From Acidobacteriota bacterium (GTDB lineage Bacteria > Acidobacteriota > Holophagae > Holophagales > Holophagaceae): 63,181 nt of DNA. This document shows positions 8,649-16,992 of the stretch, in pieces. The notes under the pieces are model-generated. The model made no database searches, was not told the DNA's origin, and worked only from the letters and a program-made list of their open reading frames with translations. The DNA lies in contig JACQZU010000010.1 in assembly GCA_016213735.1 (NCBI GenBank), forward strand, positions 1 to 63,181, read 5' to 3'. A program made the position numbers and the translations under genes. Within the stretch, counting starts at the first letter, position 1. Every line of letters starts with the position of its first letter.

Positions 8649-9059
8649 GTGAAGCTGGACTGGGCGAAGGCCTCACGCCTTCCCCGGCCTCCGGCCTGGG
8701 CTGCGGGGGTGGTCGCCCTCTGGGGGGGGCTTGTCCTTGCCTCGGTGATGCTGGAGCGATGGACGGGGAGACCCCTGGAGACCTGCCTGTTTCACCGGGT
8801 CACCGGCCGGCCCTGTCCCACCTGTGGCGGCACCCGCGCGCTGGTGGCCCTGGCCGGGGGGAGCGTGCTCGAAGCCCTGGGGAACAACCCGCTGGTGACG
8901 CTGCTCCTGGGAGCGGGAGGAGGGTTGATGTTGCTCCGGGCCTTCAGCGGCCGAAGGCTGTCGCTCCAGTTCGAAGGGCGGGAGCGGGCCGCGGCCATGG
9001 CCCTGGCGCTCGTGGCCCTGGGCCTCAATTGGTGGTGGGTCTGGCGTCGCGGCCTCTGA
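8649..9059 (+). CDS. DUF2752 membrane protein
   Basis: A 136-residue protein with membrane helices near residues 18-35, 75-97 and 113-132. The motif CPTCGGTRALVALAGG (near residue 55) with an upstream CLFHRVTG is the DUF2752 signature, two cysteines in a CxxCGxTR loop. Function is not established. The GTG start at 8649 lies 7 nt after the preceding stop codon, implying translational coupling. Confidence 0.8.
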   Translation: MKLDWAKASRLPRPPAWAAGVVALWGGLVLASVMLERWTGRPLETCLFHRVTGRPCPTCGGTRALVALAGGSVLEALGNNPLVTLLLGAGGGLMLLRAFSGRRLSLQFEGRERAAAMALALVALGLNWWWVWRRGL

Positions 9060-9085
9060 TTTCAAAGGGACCGTGAAGGACAGGA

Positions 9086-9108
9086 GGACCGGGGTCATCC
9101 CCCGGACC
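9086..9108. terminator. Hairpin between convergent genes
   Basis: GGACCGGGG and CCCCGGACC face each other around a 5-nt loop, with one A-A mismatch. It lies between the DUF2752 gene and the DUF2344 gene, which converge. No U-tract; a bidirectional terminator is plausible. Confidence 0.4.
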
Positions 9109-9140
9109 AAGGATGTCGTTTGTCTGGACCGGCGGAGCCG

Positions 9141-10148
9141 TCAGCCCAGGACCAGGGGGTCCTCATCGTCCTCCTCGAGGATCCTGAGGTTCCCTTCCTC
9201 CCGGAGGAGAACGGCGTCCTCGAACATGTTCTTGAGCTTGGGTTGGAACCGCTCCTCATGGGAAAGCTTCGGATCCTCGGCCAGTTCCACACACTCTCGC
9301 ACCAGCCCAGTGACGGACGCGGGCTCCAGCCCGACCACCCCGGCGACCAGGCGGGCGGGGTTGAGGGCATTCCCCTGCAGGATCCTGAGGTTCAGCCGGA
9401 GAGAACTGCCTTCCCATTCCAGGGATTCCACGAGGGACCGGACCTCCACCTCCTTCTGGACTTTCTGCCCGCCTTCCTTGCCGCCTTTCCGAATGCTCCA
9501 CTGTTCCGCGGCCGTGAACGCCTCGAAAGCGGCGCGGGCGGATGGGAGGATCGCCGCGGGGCATGGCCAAACCCAGGTGGCCCTCCGGGCCAGTTCAAGG
9601 ACCGGGGTCGCGTGGGGAGGGAGCAGGGTGGCGGAGAGGAAACGGAGGCCTTCGGGGGCGTGGCGGTTGAGACTTTCCAGGAGGGCCGGTTCCCTGGGGG
9701 CCCGGGCGAGGCAGAGGTCGAAATGCTCCCGCAGGCCCTCTGCCCCGGGCGGGAGAGGGTAGCCCAGGTGGAGGAGGGGGCGGGCCTGTTTTTCCAGGCT
9801 CAGAGAGGGCTCGAGCCCGGCCCGGAGACAGAGGTCCAGCAGCAGGGCCGAGAAGGCTCCAGTGCTCCCGGCGGCCAGGGGGGCCCGTCGGGCATAACAG
9901 ACCCGCAGGAGGACTCGGTTAGGGTCGAAATGCAATTGAGCCTGCCGCTGGGGTTTTTGCCGCGAAAGGGCCTCCCGGAAGAGCTTGGCCAGGGCTGGCC
10001 TGGGAGGGTGACGGGCCAGGAGGATCGCCAGGGCCTGTTCCAGACCTCCCTCGCGCTCAAGGCGGGGCATCAAGGCCGTGATGGCCTCGGGGGCGGCCCC
10101 ACGATCCAGCAGGTCTTCCAGCTCTTTCCAGGTTTGGGGACGTTCCAT
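9141..10148 (-). CDS. DUF2344 (TIGR03936-like) protein, without a radical SAM partner
   Basis: A 335-residue cytoplasmic protein. The central part (LHFDPNRVLLRVCYARRAPLAAGSTG, then LHLGYPLPPGAEGLREHFDL, then APEGLRFLSA) fits DUF2344. That domain is usually fused to, or encoded next to, a radical SAM protein near the ribonuclease G and ribosomal protein L21/L27 genes. None of those is here. The N-terminal 85 residues are alanine- and leucine-rich helices. The last 90 residues are extra and end in acidic EEDDEDPLVLG. TATCCT lies 9 nt before the ATG. The family call is fairly sure; the role is unknown. Confidence 0.65.
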   Translation of the reverse strand: MERPQTWKELEDLLDRGAAPEAITALMPRLEREGGLEQALAILLARHPPRPALAKLFREALSRQKPQRQAQLHFDPNRVLLRVCYARRAPLAAGSTGAFSALLLDLCLRAGLEPSLSLEKQARPLLHLGYPLPPGAEGLREHFDLCLARAPREPALLESLNRHAPEGLRFLSATLLPPHATPVLELARRATWVWPCPAAILPSARAAFEAFTAAEQWSIRKGGKEGGQKVQKEVEVRSLVESLEWEGSSLRLNLRILQGNALNPARLVAGVVGLEPASVTGLVRECVELAEDPKLSHEERFQPKLKNMFEDAVLLREEGNLRILEEDDEDPLVLG

Positions 10149-10230
10149 GAGACTCCCAGGATAGTGCGCCCAGCCGCCTCCGCGGGTTTTCCGCAGGGTG
10201 TGCGGGAATCTCGCACCGGAGCCATGAAAG

Positions 10231-11046
10231 GTGCCCGCAGTTCAGGGGCTCTTCATCCTGCACAGTTTCCAGTGCACCGCCGGGATCCATCCCTGGCCCC
10301 GAAAGCGGAAGCGCGCAAAGCTGGTGGATCAAAAGGACCTTCGCCCCGTGACCCTCTGGATCCCCCCCGTGCCTTCGTCCTGGCCCTTCCAGCCACGGGA
10401 AGAACCGCCGACCGCTGAGGAGTTCGAGGACCGGGCCTTCGGAGAGCTGGGTGCGGGCTGGCGGGGCGTCGGCCAGGCCTTGATGTTGACCTCTGGACCT
10501 TGGGTCCCCCTCGAAGGGGCCTATGGGCGTGGGGGACTTCGGAGGTGCGGGGACCTGGTGCTCCGCCCCTACCGTCGTGGAGGATGGGTCCGGTTTTTCA
10601 ACCAGGGATCCTACCTGAGCCCCCGCCGTTTCGAGCGGGAATGGGAAATCCACAGGGCCCTCTGGATCCAGGGCTTTCCGACCGTTTCCCCTGCGGGCTT
10701 TGGGTGGAGACGGCAGGGGTTGCTCTTCGAAGGCCTGTTCATGACCCGCTGGGAGGAGGGGCTTCCATGGCCCCGCGACTGGCGGAAGGGGCTCGAGGGC
10801 CTTTCTGAAATTTTCCGCGCCGTGGAGGCGCTTGCGGAATGGGGTCTGCTGGCCCCGGACCTCAACGCCACCAATGTCCTCCTGAAGGCGGGAGGCGGGG
10901 TGGCCCTCCTGGACTGGGACCGGGCGGCCTTCCTTCCGGGGCAGAACCTTCGGCCCGCCTACCGCCTTCGAATGGCGCGGAGCCTGGCCAAGCTGGGGGC
11001 TCCCCAGGAACTCAGGGAGGCCTGGGAGGGCCTCTGGAAGGCATGA
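10231..11046 (+). CDS. Lipopolysaccharide kinase family protein (Kdo kinase/WaaP-like)
   Basis: Predicted kinase that phosphorylates a core sugar of lipopolysaccharide at the cytoplasmic face. The protein-kinase-like fold shows a glycine-rich region (GAYGRGGLRRCGDLVLRPYRRGG), REWEIHRALWIQGFPTVSPAGF as the helix-C and hinge region, a catalytic loop with DLNATNVLL (about residue 210) and a metal loop LLDWDRA (about 226). The start is uncertain. GTG at 10231 has CGGAG 9 nt upstream and gives 271 residues; GTG codons at 10324 and 10348 would still leave the domain intact. It converges on the repeat protein gene with a 21-nt gap. Confidence 0.75.
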   Translation: MPAVQGLFILHSFQCTAGIHPWPRKRKRAKLVDQKDLRPVTLWIPPVPSSWPFQPREEPPTAEEFEDRAFGELGAGWRGVGQALMLTSGPWVPLEGAYGRGGLRRCGDLVLRPYRRGGWVRFFNQGSYLSPRRFEREWEIHRALWIQGFPTVSPAGFGWRRQGLLFEGLFMTRWEEGLPWPRDWRKGLEGLSEIFRAVEALAEWGLLAPDLNATNVLLKAGGGVALLDWDRAAFLPGQNLRPAYRLRMARSLAKLGAPQELREAWEGLWKA

Positions 11047-11067
11047 CCTGCCTGGAGGACCAGACCC

Positions 11068-11083
11068 TCAGCTCTGGAGCTGA
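11068..11083. repeat. Short inverted repeat at a convergent junction
   Basis: TCAGCTC and GAGCTGA are separated by 2 nt, covering the last codons of the repeat-protein gene and lying just past the kinase gene. The loop is very tight, so a terminator role is weakly supported. Confidence 0.25.
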
Positions 11084-12828
11084 CGGGCCAGGCGCTCCCG
11101 TTCGGCCTTGAAACCAGGAAGCCCCGCCGCCGATTCCAAGGCCTGACGGGCCGCCTCCTTCTGCCCCAGCCGGCCCAGACAGGTGGCTCGCATGAGGGCC
11201 ACCCAGGCTCGCTGCTCGGGGCTGGTTTCCACCGGATACAGGGCCAGGGCCCCCCGCCAGTCCCCGGCCTTGGCCCGGAGGTCCGCGACGAAGATCGCCA
11301 GGGCTTCCCGGTCACGCCCCTTTTCAGGGGCCCGGCCCAGGTAGCTCTCAGCCTCCTTCAACCGGGCAGCGGGGGGGCCGTCCAGGGGGCGCCCCAGGTA
11401 GCGGACAACACAGGCGATCCTCTCCGACCCTGGGGCGGCCCTCGGGATGTGGGGAGCGGATTTGGCCCAGTCCTGGCCGGCCAGGAGGATTTGGAGGCGC
11501 CGCAGTGATTCAGTGGGAGAAGACACCTTGGGTCCCAGGATTCGCCCGGTCTCCTCCAGGTGGATCCCCGACGGCAGCTCCTCCAGGGCCGCGCTGCGCA
11601 GAACCCCCCTCTCTCCGGGGGGTGAAAGGGCCATCATCGCCTCCGCGGGCTCTGGCAGGCCTCCCCGGGCGAATCGCCGCACGAGCTGCAGACGCTGGTC
11701 CGGGGTGAGGGAGTCCACGGATTCCGCTTCCAGGAGGCCCAGGAAGGCCCCGGGCCGTCCCTGTTCCAGGCACTGCTGGGCCAGGGCCCGGACCGCCTTG
11801 GCCCTCAGGTCGGCCACCACGGCGGCCTCGCTTCCACCCATGCCGCGGTACTCGGCGACAAGGGCGATCACCTCGGCCCAGGCGGAACGCCCCGTGGCGA
11901 GGCGCAGCTTCACCATGAGGGCCTTCTTCGCGGGTTCAGTGTTGCGCTCGGCCTTGGTCAGCTCCGCCAGGAGCTTGTCCGGGGAGGGGAAATTGGCCGC
12001 GGCCTCGGGGGGCAGGCGGCCTTCCGTGAGGAGGGTGGCCAGGGCGAGCCGAGCTTCGTCAGCCTCCGCGCTCCGGGGGTGCTGGACGATCACACTTCGG
12101 AGGGTCTGGGCGCTCTCGGTCGCGTCCCCCAGGGCCCCCGCCAGCCGGGCCCAGGCCATGTCCACCCGTGCTCCGTTCGGCCCGCCGGGATACAGCGAAT
12201 GGTAGTCCTTCCGGGCCCCGTCGGCCTGGGAGCGGTCCTTGGCTGCGCAGAGCACCTGGACCATGGCCGCCAGGCCCCGCTCGCTGGGCTGGCTGTGGGC
12301 GGAGAGCGGGGTGAGGTTTTTCAGCACGGCAAGGCCCTCATCGGGACGCCTGGCCTCCACCAGGACCCAGAGCAGGAGCTCCTGGGCCTTCCGCTTGGCC
12401 TCCACCGGGAGGTCCCCCGCCAGGGACTTCCGGAGCCGGTCCTCGGCCTCCTTGAATTTCTGCCGTTCCACGGCCTCGCCGGCCAGGATCACCTGGCCGT
12501 CGGCCAGCAGGGGCGAGCGGGGCCAGGCGCGCTCGAGGCGGTGAAAGGTGGCGGCGGCATCCTGGGGACGCCCCAGCCGGTCCTCCAGGATGGCCTGGGC
12601 ATGGAGGGCCTTCTCCCGGGCGGGGTCCTTCAGGGACCGGAACCGGAGCGCCTTCAGGGCCGCCAAGGCTTCCTGCTGGGCCCGGGGGTCGGTGAGGCCC
12701 AGGGCGCGCCCCGGCAGCCCCGAGGGGTCCTCACCCTGGGGGCTTGGCCGACCCTGCGGCTGGACCGGCTCTGCGTACCCCGGCGCCGAGAGGAGGCACC
12801 CGAGAGCCAAGGAGAGCAGGGCCCTCAC
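11068..12828 (-). CDS. Exported tetratricopeptide-like repeat protein
   Basis: A protein of 586 residues with a signal peptide (RALLSLALGCLLSAPGYA). The rest is alanine- and leucine-rich helical repeats with TPR spacing, for example AQAILEDRLGRPQDAAATFHRLERAWP and ALYPVETSPEQRAWVALMRATCLGRLGQKEAA near the C-terminus. It probably acts as a periplasmic scaffold; no enzyme motif is visible. The GTG at 12828 is preferred because it overlaps the stop codon of the response regulator gene as GTGA; another in-frame GTG at 12837 adds three residues. It is the last gene of the flagellar export operon, which suggests a link to motility or its control. Confidence 0.7.
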   Translation of the reverse strand: MRALLSLALGCLLSAPGYAEPVQPQGRPSPQGEDPSGLPGRALGLTDPRAQQEALAALKALRFRSLKDPAREKALHAQAILEDRLGRPQDAAATFHRLERAWPRSPLLADGQVILAGEAVERQKFKEAEDRLRKSLAGDLPVEAKRKAQELLLWVLVEARRPDEGLAVLKNLTPLSAHSQPSERGLAAMVQVLCAAKDRSQADGARKDYHSLYPGGPNGARVDMAWARLAGALGDATESAQTLRSVIVQHPRSAEADEARLALATLLTEGRLPPEAAANFPSPDKLLAELTKAERNTEPAKKALMVKLRLATGRSAWAEVIALVAEYRGMGGSEAAVVADLRAKAVRALAQQCLEQGRPGAFLGLLEAESVDSLTPDQRLQLVRRFARGGLPEPAEAMMALSPPGERGVLRSAALEELPSGIHLEETGRILGPKVSSPTESLRRLQILLAGQDWAKSAPHIPRAAPGSERIACVVRYLGRPLDGPPAARLKEAESYLGRAPEKGRDREALAIFVADLRAKAGDWRGALALYPVETSPEQRAWVALMRATCLGRLGQKEAARQALESAAGLPGFKAERERLARQLQS

Positions 12829-13484
12829 GGGGCCCACCGGGCCAGGATGGCCCGCTTGGAGGCTTCGAACTGATCATCGCTGAGCAGGCCCCGCTCTTTC
12901 AGGGAGGCCAGGCGGTGCAGGTCTTCCAGGCCGTCTCCCAGAGGCCCCTCCGGGCGCTTGGGGGTGATCTGCTTGGCGAGCATCTCCATTCGGCCCAGGA
13001 CCGCCTCCAACTCCTCCGCCCGGGCCTGGATGGCGAACAGCTTCCGCTTCAGTTCGTCCCGTTCGTGCAGCAGGAGGGCCCGCTCCACGAGCCGCCGCAG
13101 GGTCTGCCGGAAGGCCTCGACCTGGAGAGGCTTGGTGACCAGCCCGTAGGCCCCCAGTTCCACGGCCTCCGCAGCCTCGGGGATGTTCCCGTAGCCGGTG
13201 AGGACCAGCACGGTGCAGTTGGGGTCCGCGGCCATGGCGGCCTTCAGGACGTCGATGCCCCCCTTTCCAGGCATCACCAGATCCGTGATCACCAGTTCGA
13301 AGGGGGGGAAGGCCTCGGCCAGCATGGCTTCCGCTTCTTCACCGTTCGCGGCGGGGGTGACCTTGAATCCTTCGTGCTGGAGAATCGTCCCCAGGGTCTC
13401 CCGGATGATCGGGTCATCGTCCACCAGCAGGAGCCGGAGGGGCGGCAGGTGGGGGGGGACGACCGGGGCCGGGGCTGGAGGCAT
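12825..13484 (-). CDS. Response regulator with coiled coil and SHOCT-like tail
   Basis: A 219-residue protein. Residues 16-130 are a receiver domain with the acidic pocket D22-D24, phospho-acceptor D68 (LVITDLVMPG), T96 and K118. Residues 140-180 are a coiled coil. The C-terminus (LEDLHRLASLKERGLLSDDQFEASKRAIL) matches the SHOCT short C-terminal domain rather than a DNA-binding output. It probably works by protein contact. The ATG at 13484 is chosen; an in-frame TTG at 13523 has no ribosome site. It lies between flhB and the repeat-protein gene, so a role in flagellar control is reasonable inference. Confidence 0.82.
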   Translation of the reverse strand: MPPAPAPVVPPHLPPLRLLLVDDDPIIRETLGTILQHEGFKVTPAANGEEAEAMLAEAFPPFELVITDLVMPGKGGIDVLKAAMAADPNCTVLVLTGYGNIPEAAEAVELGAYGLVTKPLQVEAFRQTLRRLVERALLLHERDELKRKLFAIQARAEELEAVLGRMEMLAKQITPKRPEGPLGDGLEDLHRLASLKERGLLSDDQFEASKRAILARWAP

Positions 13485-13553
13485 GGTGATCGGGGACCCT
13501 CCGATTTTGCCCTGATCCAGCAAACGGAGTGCCAGGGAATTGAGCGGGGTCCT

Positions 13554-14603
13554 CTAGGCGGCCCCCCGCAGGCGGTACACATAGGCCAGGACCTGGGCCA
13601 CGGCCTGGTAGAGCTCCTTGGGAATGGGACGGTCCACCCGCACGGATCCGTGCAGGATCCTGGCCAGGGGAGGATTCTCCACCATCGTCACCCCCGCGGC
13701 CCTCGCCTTTTCCCGGATCCGGAAGGCCATGAAGTCCACCCCCTTGGCGACGCACAACGGGGCCGGGGTCCCCGGATCGTAGCGCAGGGCCACGGCGTAG
13801 TGGGTCGGGTTGGTGATGACCACCGTGGCCCTGGGAACGGCGGCCAGCATCCGCCGCTGGGCGGCGTTGAGCATGAGGCTGCGCTGCCGCTGGCGGATTT
13901 CGGGGCTCTGCTCCGCGTCCTTCATCTCGTCCTTGACCTCCTGCTTGGTCATGCGGATGGACTTCTCGAAGTGGTGACGCTGGTAGAGGAAATCGGCGAG
14001 GGCGATCACCGCCATGGCGAGCATCACGTCCCGATAGAGGATGAAGAGGGTCTCACGAAGGAGATCCATGGAATTCCCCAGGGGCGCCCGGACCGTAGCC
14101 AGCAGGGCAGGGATCCGGGGGCCGATCACCCCCCAGGCGACCGCGGCCAGGACCAGGAATTTCGCCAGGCTCTTGAGGGTGTCCACCGCCGCCTTGGCCG
14201 AGAAGAGGCGGCCGAATCCGGTGGCGGGGTTGAGGCGCTCGAATTTGGGCTGGAGGGGCTTGGCGTGGAAATGGAGTCCCCGCTGGGCGGCCTGGATGAG
14301 GAGGGCCAGCGCGAGGTTCGCCGCGAGGAAAGGTAGGAGCAGCTTGGCCGTCTGCAGGGCGACCTCCATGAGCAGAGGCCCGGCTTCCCCCAGGACACCG
14401 GGCTGGGCCCGGCGCAGCACCTGGGCCATCTGCTGAGCCAGAAGGGTCACGGTGAAACCGCCCAAGGCCAGCAGGAGGAAATAGTTTCCCCACAGGATCA
14501 GGGCCGAATCCAGGTCCACGCTCTTCGGGAAGCTGCCTTCCTCCCGGGCCTTCTGGCGTCGTTTCGGCGTGGCCTTTTCGGTGCGGCTGGGATCGAAGGC
14601 CAT
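13554..14603 (-). CDS. flhB: Flagellar export switch protein FlhB
   Basis: Inner-membrane component of the flagellar type III export gate that switches substrate class from rod/hook to filament. The 349 residues begin with the typical SRTEKATPKRRQKAREEG and carry four membrane segments. The cytoplasmic domain contains the autocleavage motif NPTH (in VITNPTHYAVALRYD). KSIRMTKQEVKDEMKDAEQSPEI is the conserved linker. It starts 4 nt after fliR ends, and so shares the operon fliO-fliP-fliQ-fliR-flhB. flhA, usually next, is absent here. Confidence 0.97.
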   Translation of the reverse strand: MAFDPSRTEKATPKRRQKAREEGSFPKSVDLDSALILWGNYFLLLALGGFTVTLLAQQMAQVLRRAQPGVLGEAGPLLMEVALQTAKLLLPFLAANLALALLIQAAQRGLHFHAKPLQPKFERLNPATGFGRLFSAKAAVDTLKSLAKFLVLAAVAWGVIGPRIPALLATVRAPLGNSMDLLRETLFILYRDVMLAMAVIALADFLYQRHHFEKSIRMTKQEVKDEMKDAEQSPEIRQRQRSLMLNAAQRRMLAAVPRATVVITNPTHYAVALRYDPGTPAPLCVAKGVDFMAFRIREKARAAGVTMVENPPLARILHGSVRVDRPIPKELYQAVAQVLAYVYRLRGAA

Positions 14604-14607
14604 GGGC

Positions 14608-15390
14608 TCAGCTCAGCAGCCGCGCAGCCCAGGCCGGCACCTGGCGGTAGAGGGGCTCGATCCAGCCCGGCAGCTCCCGGAGCACGATGCCGACCAGGAC
14701 CAGGCCGACGGCGATCTTGAGCGGGAAGCTGAGCTGGAGCAGCTGGAGCTGGGGCATGAAGCGGGCTGAGAAGCCCTCCAGCACATCCACCAGGAACAGG
14801 GCGAGAAGCACCGGGAAGGCCAACTGAACCCCCCGGGCGAGGAGACCGCTGGTGAGGGCCACGAGTTCAAGGGTTCGCAGGTGGGCAGGGCCGCCCAGCG
14901 GCACCAGCCGGTAGCTCTCTGCCAAGGCCAGGATCATCTGGTGGTGCAGCCCCGTCACGAAGATCAGGACGAGGGCCAGCTGCCCCATCATGGTCCCCGC
15001 CACGGACGCCGGCTGGGGATTGGCCGGGTTGAGGAACTGGACGAAGGAGAAGCCGGTCTGGACGTCGATGAGGGAGGCGCCGAATCCCACCGCCGCCAGC
15101 ACCAGGGCCACCAGGATGCCCATGAGCAGGCCCACCGCGAGTTCCAGGGTCATGGCCCCGAGCAGATCGGGCAGGCTGACGGGCAGGGCCCCCGGGCGGG
15201 GGATCACGGGGACGAGCACGAAGGACAGGAGGGCCGCCAGCGCCGCGCGGGTGGGAAGGGGGAAGGTCTCGTTTCCGAGGCCCGGGATGGCCGCCAGGAG
15301 CCCCGTGATCCGGGTCAGGACCAGCATCCAGACCGTGGCCTGGGCGCTGGTGGAGGCCCAGGTCTGGGGATTCTCGAGGACGCCCTGCAT
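14608..15390 (-). CDS. fliR: Flagellar export gate protein FliR
   Basis: A 260-residue, six-helix inner-membrane protein of the flagellar export gate, which assembles with FliP and FliQ into the helical entrance channel. Features are RITGLLAAIPGLGNETFPLPTR near the N-terminus, the FGASLIDVQTGFSFVQFLNPANPQ segment and LFLVDVLEGFSARFMPQLQLLQLSFPLKI, all typical of FliR. It lies 16 nt after fliQ. Confidence 0.96.
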   Translation of the reverse strand: MQGVLENPQTWASTSAQATVWMLVLTRITGLLAAIPGLGNETFPLPTRAALAALLSFVLVPVIPRPGALPVSLPDLLGAMTLELAVGLLMGILVALVLAAVGFGASLIDVQTGFSFVQFLNPANPQPASVAGTMMGQLALVLIFVTGLHHQMILALAESYRLVPLGGPAHLRTLELVALTSGLLARGVQLAFPVLLALFLVDVLEGFSARFMPQLQLLQLSFPLKIAVGLVLVGIVLRELPGWIEPLYRQVPAWAARLLS

Positions 15391-15406
15391 CGCGCTTCCC
15401 GGGCCC

Positions 15407-15685
15407 TCACTGGAGGACGCGGACCACGGCGTTGAAGTCGGTGAACATCCGCGCCGTGAACTGGAGCATCACCCGCATCATCCAGGGAAAGCTGAACACC
15501 ACCACCGCCAGCACCGCGATGATCTTGGGGACGAAGGCGATGGTCTGGTCCTGGAGGCTGGTGACCACCTGGAAGATGGAGATCACGAGCCCCACCACCA
15601 GGGAGACCACCAGGGCCGGGGCGGCGACGAGGAGACCCGTCACGAGGGCGTCCTTGGCGATCTGGGCGACGAGGATCTCGTTCAT
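15407..15685 (-). CDS. fliQ: Flagellar export gate protein FliQ
   Basis: A 92-residue protein with two membrane helices (residues about 14-38 and 52-72), the standard FliQ size. IFQVVTSLQDQTIAFVPKI between the helices is the family signature. It lies 3 nt after fliP within the export operon and contributes to the export channel rim. Confidence 0.96.
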   Translation of the reverse strand: MNEILVAQIAKDALVTGLLVAAPALVVSLVVGLVISIFQVVTSLQDQTIAFVPKIIAVLAVVVFSFPWMMRVMLQFTARMFTDFNAVVRVLQ

Positions 15686-15688
15686 GGG

Positions 15689-16441
15689 CTATCCCGTGTA
15701 TCCCCGGACGAGGGAACCGACGATCAGGTACCACCCGTCCACGAGGACGAAGAGCAGCACCTTGAAGGGCAGGCTGATCATCACGGGGGGGAGCATCATC
15801 ATGCCCATGCTCAAAAGGATGGCGGCCACCACCATGTCCACCACCAGGAAGGGCAGGAAGATCATGAAGCCGATCTCGAAGGCGGTCTTCAGTTCGCTGA
15901 TCATGAAGGCCGGCAGCAGCACCTCCATGGGAACGTCGGCCTTCGTTCTCGGGGCGGGGGCCTTGGCGATGCGCAGGAAGAGGGCGATGTCCTTCTTCCG
16001 CGTGTGCTTGAGCATGAAGACCTTCAGGGGGGCCGCGGTGCGGTCCATGGCCTGGTCCGTGGTGAGCTCGTTCCGCTGGAGGGGCTGGAGCACGGTCTGA
16101 TTGATCTCCCGGGCGGTGGGGGCCATCACGAAGAAGGTCATCACCAGCGCCAGGCTGATCAGCACCTGGTTGGTGGGAGTCTGCTGGGTGCCCAGGCCCT
16201 GCCGGAGAAAGTGCATCACCACGATCATTCGGGTGAAGCTGGTGGCGGTCATGATGATCGTGGGGGCCAGGGTCAGCACCGAGAGCAGGAGCACGGCCTG
16301 GAGGGTGGAACTGAGGGCGGGACCCGTGGGCGCCTTCCCGAAGTCCACCGTGACGCTGGGCAGGCCCGCGGGCTGTTGGGCCTGGAGGGCGGCACCGGCC
16401 AGGAGCAGGAGCAGGGGCCAGGCCCCGAGGAGCCGACGCAT
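15689..16441 (-). CDS. fliP: Flagellar export gate protein FliP
   Basis: The core of the flagellar export gate. The 250-residue product has a cleavable signal peptide (RRLLGAWPLLLLLAGAALQAQ), as is usual for FliP, followed by VLTLAPTIIMTATSFTRMIVV, LRQGLGTQQTPTNQVLISLAL, the AFMISELKTAFEIGFMIFLPFLVVDMVVA segment and MMMLPPVMISLPFK. The ATG at 16441 overlaps the fliO stop codon (TGATG), which fixes the start and implies translational coupling. Confidence 0.97.
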   Translation of the reverse strand: MRRLLGAWPLLLLLAGAALQAQQPAGLPSVTVDFGKAPTGPALSSTLQAVLLLSVLTLAPTIIMTATSFTRMIVVMHFLRQGLGTQQTPTNQVLISLALVMTFFVMAPTAREINQTVLQPLQRNELTTDQAMDRTAAPLKVFMLKHTRKKDIALFLRIAKAPAPRTKADVPMEVLLPAFMISELKTAFEIGFMIFLPFLVVDMVVAAILLSMGMMMLPPVMISLPFKVLLFVLVDGWYLIVGSLVRGYTG

Positions 16442-16941
16442 CACGGCTCGCCCCGCAGCATGGCCTCGACCTCCCGGACAGGGCCCTGGACCTGGACCGC
16501 CTGTTCGCGGGACAGGGCCTCCGCGAAGACCGCGGATTCCGCGTGGGGGCCCTCCAGCCGGGCCAGGAGGGTGATTCCGGCGGGGCTGAGGGCGATGAGG
16601 AAGCGTTCCTCCTCCGCCCGAAGGATGGACACGAAACGCCGGTCGCCCAGGGCCAGGCTCTCCTCGACCTTCAGGCGGCCGCCCCCGCTGCCGGGAATCC
16701 GCTTCAGGCCCCAGCGCCGCAGGGCCCAAAGCCCGGCCCCGGCCACGCCCAGGACGAGCACGAGGGATCCGAAGGCCCGCAGGGCGGAGGGCCCCTCGGG
16801 GGGAAGGGTCGGTTTTCCGTCCTCCAGGGTGATGGGGGACTGCAATTCCTTCTCAGCCGGCGTCGGGGCCGGGGGCGGCGACTGGCCCCAGAGGGCAAGC
16901 CCCGCAAGCATTCCCAGGCTCAGGACGAAGGCACGGCCCAC
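16441..16941 (-). CDS. fliO: Flagellar biosynthesis protein FliO
   Basis: A 166-residue assembly factor for FliP. It has a signal peptide (GRAFVLSLGMLAGLALWG), a proline-rich periplasmic stretch, one membrane helix (SLVLVLGVAGAGLWALRRW, about 58-77) and a cytoplasmic FliO domain (GRLKVEESLALGDRRFVSILRAEEERFLIALSPAGITLLARL). The GTG start at 16941 has GGGAGA 5 nt upstream. It begins the export operon, 51 nt after a lipoprotein gene on the same strand. Confidence 0.9.
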   Translation of the reverse strand: MGRAFVLSLGMLAGLALWGQSPPPAPTPAEKELQSPITLEDGKPTLPPEGPSALRAFGSLVLVLGVAGAGLWALRRWGLKRIPGSGGGRLKVEESLALGDRRFVSILRAEEERFLIALSPAGITLLARLEGPHAESAVFAEALSREQAVQVQGPVREVEAMLRGEP

Positions 16942-16992
16942 GACGGTCTCCCGACACGGCGGGGGCAGAGTGCCAGGGCCGTGCCAGGGGGA

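Noticed and set aside
10195-10217. Imperfect hairpin (GGTGTGCG with CGCACC) before the Kdo-kinase-like gene
   Set aside because: It has a bulge, its relation to the uncertain start codon is unclear, and nothing else supports it.
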